Assembly: GCA_030700105.1 (NCBI GenBank)
Contig: JAUYKG010000032.1
Coordinates: 1-39,258, forward strand
DNA from: Candidatus Veblenbacteria bacterium
GTDB taxonomy: Bacteria > Patescibacteriota > Patescibacteriia > Veblenbacterales > UBA10138
Reading direction: 5' to 3'
Length of the DNA stretch: 39,258 nucleotides
The notes under the pieces were generated by a model that worked only from the letters and a program-made list of their open reading frames with translations, was not told where the DNA came from and did not search any database. Positions 28,932 through 36,939 of the stretch are shown piece after piece. The position numbers and the translations under genes are program-made. Position 1 is the stretch's first letter; each line of letters starts with the position of its first letter.

Positions 28932-29192
28932 ATGCGTAATCTAGAGCGGCTTTTTAAGGCGCTGGCTAACCGTCGCCGGCTGGTCATCATGCAGTATCTT
29001 AAAGCGCATCGCCAGGTAACGGTGGGTGATATTGCCGCCTTTCTCAGGCTTTCTATTTCAGCCACCTCACGGCATCTAAGCTTATTGGCGTCCGCTGAAC
29101 TGGTGGAAAGTGAGCAACGCAGCTTGCAAGTGTACTACCGCTTGTCCGTGTCCCGCCCCAAGCTCATTCGTGCCGTTGATACTATTTGTTAA
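28932..29192 (+). CDS. ArsR-family winged-helix regulator
   Basis: LFKALANRRRLVIMQYLKAHRQVTVGDIAAFLRLSISATSRHLSLLASAELVESEQRS. Confidence 0.88.
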   Translation: MRNLERLFKALANRRRLVIMQYLKAHRQVTVGDIAAFLRLSISATSRHLSLLASAELVESEQRSLQVYYRLSVSRPKLIRAVDTIC

Positions 29193-29213
29193 TTTGACGA
29201 AATTAACAAATAA
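29182..29213. promoter_or_regulatory. Putative ArsR operator copy 2, overlapping the arsR stop codon
   Basis: TATTTGTTAATTT-gacg-AAATTAACAAATA, perfect 13-bp arms. Confidence 0.75.
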
Positions 29214-29275
29214 GGAATTTATAATGGGGATGGAACGGGCATTGTAGTAAATATGGTATACTAGTAGGCAAGATT

Positions 29276-29746
29276 ATGTCTAAGCGGACAAAACCAGTTG
29301 TGGTCGTGGTGAGTGGTGGATTTGACCCTATTCACGTGGGCCACGTGCGCCTTTTTAAAGCGGCCAGGAAGCTGGGAGATAAGTTGGTGGTGGTAGTGAA
29401 CAACGACAATTGGCTGCGCAAGAAAAAGCTGCACGTCTTTATGCCGGATTACGAACGTAAGGAGATAATAGAAGGCTTGGCGACTGTGGACAGAGTTGTG
29501 CTGACGCGGCATCGCCAGAACCCGAAAGATATGAGCGTATGTGGTGAGCTGGAGAGTATACGCCCGGATATTTTTGCAAACGGTGGCGATAGAACTTTTG
29601 ATAACATTCCCGAAGTTGCCACGTGCCAAAAAATAGGATGCAAAATGGTGTTCAGTGTTGGGCACGGCGGCAAGGTGCAATCAAGCTCGTGGCTATTAAA
29701 AGATTACGTGGAAAAGGTTGGCCCTAAGAAGAGTAAGAAGAAGTAG
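29276..29746 (+). CDS. Cytidylyltransferase-like/adenylyltransferase family nucleotidyltransferase
   Basis: VSGGFDPIHVGHVRLFKAARKLGDKLVVVVNND. Confidence 0.8.
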   Translation: MSKRTKPVVVVVSGGFDPIHVGHVRLFKAARKLGDKLVVVVNNDNWLRKKKLHVFMPDYERKEIIEGLATVDRVVLTRHRQNPKDMSVCGELESIRPDIFANGGDRTFDNIPEVATCQKIGCKMVFSVGHGGKVQSSSWLLKDYVEKVGPKKSKKK

Positions 29747-29748
29747 TT

Positions 29749-30291
29749 ATGCCAGAGCGCAAGGTTGCCGCAGCAGTCTTTGGCGGAGGATGTTTTTGGT
29801 GTACCGAAGCCGTATTTACCGCACTTAAGGGCGTGGTATCTGTTATCTCGGGGTATGCTGGCGGTAGTGTGGAAAAGCCGACGTATAAGCAGGTGTGTTC
29901 TGGGCAAACCGGGCACGCTGAAGTTGTTATGGTAGAATACGATCCGGCGGTTATTAGTTACCACGACTTACTTGGCGTATTTTTTGCCACGCACGACCCC
30001 ACAACCCTAAATAAGCAGGGGAATGATGTGGGTACACAGTACCGCTCCGTTATTTTTACAACTTCAGCAGAACAGGCAGCGGAAGCCGAAAAGTTTATAG
30101 CCGAACTGAATGCTTTGGGGAATTTTGATGCGCCGATTATTACCAAAGTTGAGCCGCTTAAGGACTTTTATGAGGCCGAGGAGTACCACCGGGATTATTA
30201 CAAGAACAATCCAGCGGCGGGTTATTGCCAAGCTATAATAAGTCCCAAGCTGGCCAAGTTTCGCGCCAATTATGCACATTTGCTTAAATAG
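29749..30291 (+). CDS. msrA: Peptide-methionine (S)-S-oxide reductase
   Basis: AVFGGGCFWCTEAVFTALKGV, GYAGGSVEKPTYKQVCSGQTGHAEVV, FFATHDPTTLNKQGNDVGTQYRS. Confidence 0.95.
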   Translation: MPERKVAAAVFGGGCFWCTEAVFTALKGVVSVISGYAGGSVEKPTYKQVCSGQTGHAEVVMVEYDPAVISYHDLLGVFFATHDPTTLNKQGNDVGTQYRSVIFTTSAEQAAEAEKFIAELNALGNFDAPIITKVEPLKDFYEAEEYHRDYYKNNPAAGYCQAIISPKLAKFRANYAHLLK

Positions 30292-30296
30292 TTATT

Positions 30297-31070
30297 ATGT
30301 TGAAGATGATAATAAAAAATAGGAAAGAGCAGAAAATTGTTGTGGTTGTTGAAGAAGGCAAACTCAATCGTGGCTTGGTTTTTGTAATGCACGGTCATGG
30401 TGGTTATAAAGAACAGTCAGAGGTACAAACGGCGACTCATATTTTTCATACTGCGGGATTCTCAGCGGTCTTGTTTGATACTACAAATTCTTACGGAGAA
30501 AGTGATGGCAAGTTTGAGGACTCGACATTTACTAGCGCTTTTCATGACTTGGAAGATGTAATTGTATGGGCAAAGAGGCAGGCATTTTATCGTGAACCAT
30601 TTGTATTAGTGGGCCACAGTATGGGTGGTATGTGTGTAGCTCTGTATGCTGAACAACACGTTAGCGAGGTGAAGGGGCTTGCCTTGCTTGCTGGTACCGT
30701 CAGTGGGCCATTGAGTACTCAATTGTATGATAAGCGTGAGTTAGAAGAATGGAAGAAAATCGGTATAAGGGAGTTTAGTAGCACTACGCGTCCCGGTTTG
30801 ATACATCGGCTAAAGTGGCAATATATCGAAGACCGTTTAAAATATGATCTACTTCCAGAAGCACGCCGATTAGTAATGCCCGTATTACAAGTAATAGGTG
30901 ATCAAGATAGGTTTGTCCCAGCGGCTCACCAGAAGTTACTTTACGATCTACTGCCGGGGAGAAAAGAACTACATGTTATTAGCGGCGCTGGACACAATTT
31001 TTCTGAACCAGGCAAGACGGAAGAACTGAGAAAAATCCTAGCAGCTTGGGTTCAAAATTTAGGTAACTAA
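30297..31070 (+). CDS. Alpha/beta hydrolase
   Basis: VMHGHGGYKEQSE, LVGHSMGGMCVALYAEQH, GDQDRFVPAAH, SGAGHNF. Confidence 0.88.
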   Translation: MLKMIIKNRKEQKIVVVVEEGKLNRGLVFVMHGHGGYKEQSEVQTATHIFHTAGFSAVLFDTTNSYGESDGKFEDSTFTSAFHDLEDVIVWAKRQAFYREPFVLVGHSMGGMCVALYAEQHVSEVKGLALLAGTVSGPLSTQLYDKRELEEWKKIGIREFSSTTRPGLIHRLKWQYIEDRLKYDLLPEARRLVMPVLQVIGDQDRFVPAAHQKLLYDLLPGRKELHVISGAGHNFSEPGKTEELRKILAAWVQNLGN

Positions 31071-31100
31071 TCCATGAATTGAGTGAAAGATAGAAGTATG

Positions 31101-31586
31101 AAAATAACGATCGTCGACCAAGATGATAATGTTATAGGCGCTAAAAGTCGGGATGAGCTTTTGGTTATAGATATTTATCGAGTGACTTCGCTTTGGATAG
31201 AAAACAGTAAGGGTGAAGTACTGCTAGCTCAGAGAGCATTTACCAAAAGTCATGACCCGGGAAAGTGGGGCCCGGCTGTGGCTGGTACAGTGGAGGAAGG
31301 CGAAACCTACGACAGTAATATTTATAAAGAGGCGAGTGAAGAACTTGGTCTGGGGGGGCTTGTGTTTGAAAAAGGAACTAAAAAGTACTCCGAAGGTAAG
31401 TGGCGTTACTTTGTTCAGCAGTACCTACTTACTATTGATAAGCCCTCTAAGGAGTTCAAAATACAGAAAGACGAGGTTGCAGAAGTAAAATGGTTTTCTA
31501 GACAAGAACTTAAGGAGCTGGTAAACAGGCGGCCGGATGATTTTCTTAATGGCGTAAAGAGGTTTGCTAGTTCTATTGAAGTTTAG
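31101..31586 (+). CDS. NUDIX hydrolase (IPP-isomerase-like subgroup)
   Basis: VLLAQRAFTKSHDPGKWGPAVAGTVEEGETYDSNIYKEASEELGL. Confidence 0.82.
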   Translation, partial: KITIVDQDDNVIGAKSRDELLVIDIYRVTSLWIENSKGEVLLAQRAFTKSHDPGKWGPAVAGTVEEGETYDSNIYKEASEELGLGGLVFEKGTKKYSEGKWRYFVQQYLLTIDKPSKEFKIQKDEVAEVKWFSRQELKELVNRRPDDFLNGVKRFASSIEV

Positions 31587-31635
31587 TTTTGATACTTTAA
31601 GGTTATTGGGGTAATAGTGTGGGTGGAGAAGTCAT

Positions 31636-31815
31636 ATGCCCAAGCGCAAGCAAGGCAGTAGAGTCATAGAAAGATTGAATCATTTCCGCTGTGGTAGTTG
31701 CCGCAAGTGGTGGAGTATTGGCGATGCCCCGAAGGGGAAACGCAGTTGGTTTTGCCCGTGGTGCGGTTTGAGGCAGTCATTTGTTAACAGAAAACCTCGT
31801 AAGGGAGGGGCTTGA
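31636..31815 (+). CDS. Small zinc-ribbon protein, 59 aa (absent from ORF track)
   Basis: MPKRKQGSRVIERLNHFRCGSCRKWWSIGDAPKGKRSWFCPWCGLRQSFVNRKPRKGGA*; two CxxC knuckles. Confidence 0.75.
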   Translation: MPKRKQGSRVIERLNHFRCGSCRKWWSIGDAPKGKRSWFCPWCGLRQSFVNRKPRKGGA

Positions 31816-31857
31816 CTCGTTGTTGCGTTATACTTTTCCGCAAGCTACCATTGAATT

Positions 31858-31951
31858 ATGGAAGCGGTAATAGAAAGGGCTGTTTTCATGAAGCCTGAAC
31901 AGGCTAGTTGACGTGTCGCGCTAGGCGCGGCATTTTTGTTCTTTAACAATT
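31858..31951 (+). promoter_or_regulatory. Leader with 17-codon uORF, two hairpins and boxA-like sequence
   Basis: uORF MEAVIERAVFMKPEQAS*; AGCCTG-aa-CAGGCT; GTCGCGC-tag-GCGCGGC; TGTTCTTTAACAATT. Confidence 0.6.
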
Positions 31952-32013
31952 GAAAGCAACTATTATTTAATTAATCTTAATTAACCAAAAACAAAAACAT
32001 ACGGAGTAGCATA

Positions 32014-32523
32014 ATGTATAATTATCCCAATTCTGATGTACGCCAGGCGTTGATAGTTTTGGATGCCTGCACTTTCAATCCGTTTAAGCCATTCAAGACT
32101 ACAAAACCAAGGCTTAAGGCAAAGATTCAAAGGCAGCTTAATGATCAGCCAAAGATTCTTCAACTGCTGTCTAAGCTACAGGGTGGGCAAAGATTCGTTG
32201 TCCATAAATGCATTGCTGTGGCAGCGCAGTCTTGGAGCCATAATGATGACAGTCATGTTTTGGCCGAGATTGAAAAAATTGCGGCTGAAAACCCAGGTTG
32301 TATTGTTATTTTCGTAACTCGTGACCAAGGGTTTTCTTACAGCGCTGATTGGCGTTCTTATCAGAGCCGAGTGTACATATTTGTTCTGCCTCACGTATTT
32401 TTCAGTAAATCCATTGACCAATTTTCCAGGCTGGATATGATGTATATCATATCTATTGATGTCACTACTTTTCTAACGAACGGACGAGTGACATACAGTC
32501 AAATTTATATGCCTGAATTATAG
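32014..32523 (+). CDS. Hypothetical protein, possible PIN-like nuclease
   Basis: IVLDACTF ... HNDDSHVLAEIEKIAAENPGCIVIFVTRDQGFS acidic-residue arrangement PIN-like; SD-like CGGAG upstream. Confidence 0.5.
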   Translation: MYNYPNSDVRQALIVLDACTFNPFKPFKTTKPRLKAKIQRQLNDQPKILQLLSKLQGGQRFVVHKCIAVAAQSWSHNDDSHVLAEIEKIAAENPGCIVIFVTRDQGFSYSADWRSYQSRVYIFVLPHVFFSKSIDQFSRLDMMYIISIDVTTFLTNGRVTYSQIYMPEL

Positions 32524-32570
32524 AAATTAAATGATTGGGGTGTATTTTCCCTCTCAATACGCCCTTCTCG

Positions 32571-32612
32571 ACTGGTGTCCTTTCCTCCAACTAATTAAGG
32601 ACACCAGTTTTT
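32571..32612 (+). terminator. Intrinsic terminator
   Basis: ACTGGTGTCC/GGACACCAGT 10-bp stem followed by TTTTTC. Confidence 0.8.
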
Positions 32613-32652
32613 TCTTGCCAACGGTCGGCGGGGCGGTGTATCCTAGGAGCGT

Positions 32653-33201
32653 ATGTCACCGCTTCAGCCGTTGACGCAGGCGCCACAAGCAATACCTCGC
32701 AGCTTGCCGGTTAAGGAACACCTGACTGTCTCGGGTGTTTTCCTCTCCTTACTCTTGGCACTCACTCTCATTGGTTTGGGGGAGCGTGGTTTGTTCGATA
32801 TTAACCGTATCTACAATCCGCACTACGACGAGTGCAGTCAGGCCACTTTCCTTATTAGTTGGGGCGAGAGCTGTCCGGCGGAGCAGTTTGCTTTTCAGAA
32901 CGTGCTACTACATTCTTACGTTTCATTCCCGCTCTTTGTTATATTTCTTATATTGATGCTCTACCTTAGGCACCGCCGTCTAAGTACCTGGCAGAGGGCA
33001 ATTTTTCGGGTGTCGAGCGTAGTCTCTATATTTTTTGGTATTCAGTTTGTGGCTGAAGTCGTTACCTATCTGTTCCAATTTCACCATTTGGTCGGCATTT
33101 ATGTAGCGTTTGGCCTAGGAGCGATTATTTTAACAAGCTTGGTTATTTCATTGGAGCGCCGGGCTGCCAAAAAACGATCCATTGGCCAAGTGCGGCGTTA
33201 G
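32653..33201 (+). CDS. Hypothetical membrane protein (about 4 TM)
   Basis: Hydrophobic segments; good ATG start. Confidence 0.6.
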   Translation: MSPLQPLTQAPQAIPRSLPVKEHLTVSGVFLSLLLALTLIGLGERGLFDINRIYNPHYDECSQATFLISWGESCPAEQFAFQNVLLHSYVSFPLFVIFLILMLYLRHRRLSTWQRAIFRVSSVVSIFFGIQFVAEVVTYLFQFHHLVGIYVAFGLGAIILTSLVISLERRAAKKRSIGQVRR

Positions 33202-33211
33202 ATTTTGGTAT

Positions 33212-33904
33212 ATGTCGAAGTCTAGTCATAAGCACAAGGTAGCAGTATTCGATATCGACGGTACCATTTTCCGTTCCTCTTTACAGCGGGAGCTTATTAT
33301 GGCACTCGTGCGCTACGACGTGTTCCCGGCCATTGTGAAGAAAGAGCTGGAACAGAATTATTTTTCCTGGGTGAACAGGCACGGCAGCTACGAGGACTAT
33401 ATTATGCAGGTGGTGCGCTCGTACGAAAAGCGCATTGCTGGCGTGAGTGTGGAAGACGTGCGGCGCGTGGCGCAAATAGTTATCGGCCAGCAGAAGAGTC
33501 GCGTGTATACCTACACGCGTGAGCTTATTGAAAAATTGCGTCCTACGCATCGTCTGGTGGCAATTTCCGGTTCGCCCATTGAGATTGTGCAGGAGTTCAA
33601 CGCTTTTTATAAGTTTGACGTGGCATACGGCATGGTCTTTCAAACTCATGACGGCCGTTACACTGGTGAGGTGCTGGAGGTTCCCATTCGAGATAAGCGC
33701 GCCGTGCTCGCGCGCTACCTGAAGGAGCAGGGCCTTAAGTTGGCCGGTAGCGTTGGTGTGGGCGATGGCGAGAGCGACGCGCCGTTCCTGGAGGCGGTGG
33801 CGCGGCCTATCTGCTTTAACCCCAACCGCAATCTTTATAAGATAGCCAAGCGCAAGGGCTGGGATATTGTGGTGGAGCGCAAGGACGTGATCTACGAACT
33901 GTAG
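33212..33904 (+). CDS. HAD-superfamily (subfamily IB, SerB-like) hydrolase
   Basis: VAVFDIDGTIFRSSLQREL, AISGSPIEIVQEF, VGVGDGESDAPFLEAVARPICFNPN. Confidence 0.87.
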   Translation: MSKSSHKHKVAVFDIDGTIFRSSLQRELIMALVRYDVFPAIVKKELEQNYFSWVNRHGSYEDYIMQVVRSYEKRIAGVSVEDVRRVAQIVIGQQKSRVYTYTRELIEKLRPTHRLVAISGSPIEIVQEFNAFYKFDVAYGMVFQTHDGRYTGEVLEVPIRDKRAVLARYLKEQGLKLAGSVGVGDGESDAPFLEAVARPICFNPNRNLYKIAKRKGWDIVVERKDVIYEL

Positions 33905-33907
33905 GTG

Positions 33908-34501
33908 ATGGAAACAGAGATTGAGGCAAAGTGGGTAGTGCCCGAGTTGGAGGCCGTACGAGCACGGCTACGCGAATTGAAGGCCGAACTGGTGCACGCC
34001 GAACGGCTAATGCGCCGGAGGCCATTTGATTTTCCAGACAGCCGCTTAGAGAAGGTGGGAGGTTGGGTGCGGGCGCGCGACGAAGGCGACCGAGTAACAC
34101 TCACTTATAAACAGCTTAACGATCGCACGCTCCGCGGCACTCAGGAGGTGAGTGTTGTGGTGAACGATTTTGAGCGCACTTGCCAGTTGCTCGGGGCTAT
34201 TGGGTTAGAGGCCAAGAGCTATCAGGAGACAAAGCGGGAAACCTGGCGACTTAAAGATTGTGAAGTAACGCTTGATACCTGGCCCTGGATACCGCCGGTG
34301 GTTGAGCTTGAAGGTGGGGACGAGGCAATAGTCAAGCAGGCAGCGGCGGAGTTAGGATTTGATTGGACCGAGGCGTTGCACGGCAGTATTGAGAATGTAT
34401 ACCAAAAGTATTATAACGTTACCGAGGCCGAGGTGGACCATTGGTCTGAGGTAACGTTCGTCCCGGTGCCGGACTGGCTAGAGGCAAAACGAAAGACTTA
34501 G
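33908..34501 (+). CDS. CYTH-domain protein (class IV adenylate cyclase-like)
   Basis: METEIEAKWVV ExExK motif; WVRARDEGDRVTLTYKQ; VTLDTWPWIPPVVELEGGDEA. Confidence 0.82.
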   Translation: METEIEAKWVVPELEAVRARLRELKAELVHAERLMRRRPFDFPDSRLEKVGGWVRARDEGDRVTLTYKQLNDRTLRGTQEVSVVVNDFERTCQLLGAIGLEAKSYQETKRETWRLKDCEVTLDTWPWIPPVVELEGGDEAIVKQAAAELGFDWTEALHGSIENVYQKYYNVTEAEVDHWSEVTFVPVPDWLEAKRKT

Positions 34502-34503
34502 AT

Positions 34504-35001
34504 ATGGATGTATTCGCCCACACACTTTGGGCCGCGGTAGTATATCAAAAAGTTCCCCTTAAGCCCCGCTTGTGGGCGGCGTTTGGCGGTGTGGCGCCGG
34601 ACTTATTCTCGTTCGGTTTACTATTCGTACAGAATTTGTTCAGCGGCGCACTGCGTTCCGGCCCGCCGGAGCTGGCCAGTATACCTGCATACGTCTTTGC
34701 GCTTTACAATATCACCCACAGCTTGGTAATATTCGGGTTAGTTGTGTTTGCGCTCTACTTTATACGAAGGCGGAAGTGGCCGTGGCTTATAGGCGGTTGG
34801 GGACTCCACATTGTGATAGATATATTTACTCATGGCCGGGAGTTCTTTCCCACCCCGTTCCTGTGGCCGTTCTCTACGTTCACTGTGGATAGTTTTTCCT
34901 GGGCCGAGCCCTGGTTTATGGCGGTGAACTACAGCGCCTTAGCTGTAGCGTACGTGGTATGGTATCTACGGGTGCGGCGCAGGGCGAGGCCGACCGTGTA
35001 A
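34504..35001 (+). CDS. Membrane-bound metal-dependent hydrolase-like (YdjM-type)
   Basis: DVFAHTLWAAV...GGVAPDLFSFG...HSLVIFG...HIVIDIFTHG. Confidence 0.6.
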   Translation: MDVFAHTLWAAVVYQKVPLKPRLWAAFGGVAPDLFSFGLLFVQNLFSGALRSGPPELASIPAYVFALYNITHSLVIFGLVVFALYFIRRRKWPWLIGGWGLHIVIDIFTHGREFFPTPFLWPFSTFTVDSFSWAEPWFMAVNYSALAVAYVVWYLRVRRRARPTV

Positions 35002-35079
35002 CGATACCGGCTTGATTTCCGTCATAGTTAAGTGTAGGCTGAGGGGCTACCCCGCAGTCCATTTATTTTTTGGGCAGAT

Positions 35080-36846
35080 ATGAAACTAATCACCAAGCAA
35101 ACCTACCTAGTATACTGGCGGCACGCCATGCGCTACCGCGCAGCTTTTTGGATAGTGGCGGGCTCCATTGCCCTGGGTTCGCTCATCCCGATTATCACCG
35201 CGCTCTACTACAAGCGTTTCTTTGATGTGCTGGCGGGCGGGCTAGGTAACCCCGAGGCAGTGACAGGCACACTGGTAGGTATAGTACTGACAGTGCTGTT
35301 GTTGAACGGCGTAACGTGGGTGGCCTACCGTGTGGCCACGTTCGTGAATAATTTTTTCCAGCCGCGCGTAATTGCGGACCTCACGAACAGTAGCTTTGAA
35401 TACCTGCACCAGCACTCTTATGGTTTTTTCATTAACCGGTTCGTAGGGGGCCTCGTGCGCAAGGTGGGCCGTCTCACGCGCGCCTTTGAGGAGATTTCCG
35501 ACGCGGTGTACTGGAACCTCTTGCCCATGGCCGTGCGTATTGTGGCGGTGCTGGTGGTTATTTTTGCACACTACCCCAGCTTGGGGTACATCTTGCTCGG
35601 GTGGATTGTGCTTTACTTGGGCATAAATTACGGCCTTACCCTAAAGAAGCTTAAACTGGATGAGGCCGCCGCCGCAGCCGATACGCGCGTAACCGCCTAC
35701 CTGGCCGATACCATTACCAACCAGGCTAATCTTAAGGTGTTCACAGCTGAACATTACGAGGAAGAGGGGTTCCGTAAGCATACCCATGAGCAGTTCCGCC
35801 TGGCCAAAAAGAGCTGGGATTTTGACGCCGTCATTGAATCGGTGCAGGCGGGCTTTATGTTCGTTTTGGAATTCGTGATGTTCTATATGGCCATTAAGCT
35901 CTGGCAGCAGGGAAAGGTGAGTGTGGGTGATTTCGTCCTAATACAAATTTATTTAGTCCAGCTATTTGATCAGCTGTGGGGGTTTGGGCGGGTAATTAGG
36001 CGCATGTACCGCAACCTGGCCGATGCCGAGGAAATGGTGCAAATCCTTCACACCCCGCATCAAGTACAGGATGTGCCGCGCGCTACTAGTCTGGTGGTGA
36101 AACATGGAGAGGTTGAGTTCCGTAACGTAAGCTTTACCTATGCCGACGCGCGTCAGATAATTCGGAACTTTAACCTGTGCGTGGCAGCAGGGGAGAAGGT
36201 TGGTCTGGTGGGACCTTCGGGTGCGGGCAAATCCACCTTGGCAGCTTTGGTGCTACGCTTTTTTGATCTGCCCGAAGGGGTAATTTACATAGACGGCCAG
36301 AACATCGCCGAGGTAACCCAGGAATCCCTGCGGCGCCAGGTGAGCCTAGTACCGCAAGACCCCGTGCTGTTCCACCGCAGTTTAATGGATAATATACGCT
36401 ACGGCCGGCGCGAGGCGACAGAGGAGGAGGTACAGGCGGCAGCCAAGTTGGCGCACTGTGACGAATTTATTGAGCGGTTACCGCAGCGGTATGAGACCTA
36501 CGTGGGCGAGCGCGGTATTAAGCTCTCGGGCGGCGAGCGCCAACGTGTGGCCATTGCGCGGGCCATCTTGAAGAACGCCCCTATCCTGGTTTTGGACGAG
36601 GCTACTTCCAGCCTGGATTCCCACACCGAAGCGGTGATTCAGGACGCGCTCTCTAACTTGATGCGCGAGAAGACCACCATCGTCATCGCTCACCGGCTTT
36701 CTACTATTATGAAAATGGATAGGATAATCGTGGTGCGCGATGGTGCCATACACGAGATCGGTACGCACGCCGAGCTGCTGCAAAAACAGGGCGGTTTGTA
36801 TCAGAAGCTGTGGGAGTTGCAGGCTGGCGGGTTCCTGCGGGCCTAG
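35080..36846 (+). CDS. ABC transporter, fused permease/ATP-binding protein
   Basis: GPSGAGKSTLAALVLRFFD, LSGGERQRVAIARAILKNAPILVLDEATSSLD. Confidence 0.95.
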   Translation: MKLITKQTYLVYWRHAMRYRAAFWIVAGSIALGSLIPIITALYYKRFFDVLAGGLGNPEAVTGTLVGIVLTVLLLNGVTWVAYRVATFVNNFFQPRVIADLTNSSFEYLHQHSYGFFINRFVGGLVRKVGRLTRAFEEISDAVYWNLLPMAVRIVAVLVVIFAHYPSLGYILLGWIVLYLGINYGLTLKKLKLDEAAAAADTRVTAYLADTITNQANLKVFTAEHYEEEGFRKHTHEQFRLAKKSWDFDAVIESVQAGFMFVLEFVMFYMAIKLWQQGKVSVGDFVLIQIYLVQLFDQLWGFGRVIRRMYRNLADAEEMVQILHTPHQVQDVPRATSLVVKHGEVEFRNVSFTYADARQIIRNFNLCVAAGEKVGLVGPSGAGKSTLAALVLRFFDLPEGVIYIDGQNIAEVTQESLRRQVSLVPQDPVLFHRSLMDNIRYGRREATEEEVQAAAKLAHCDEFIERLPQRYETYVGERGIKLSGGERQRVAIARAILKNAPILVLDEATSSLDSHTEAVIQDALSNLMREKTTIVIAHRLSTIMKMDRIIVVRDGAIHEIGTHAELLQKQGGLYQKLWELQAGGFLRA

Positions 36847-36939
36847 CCTACCCTTGTCAGGGTGTTGGCGGCCTGCTATAGTACGGCTGTTGCTTTGGCT
36901 AGTACCAAAGCTTGTTTTAGCACAGAGATACTTTAGGCA

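Noticed and set aside
31812-31834. TTGACT...TATACT promoter before the boxA leader
   Set aside because: Spacer is only 11 nt, so not a credible sigma70 pair; the TATACT alone may still be a -10.
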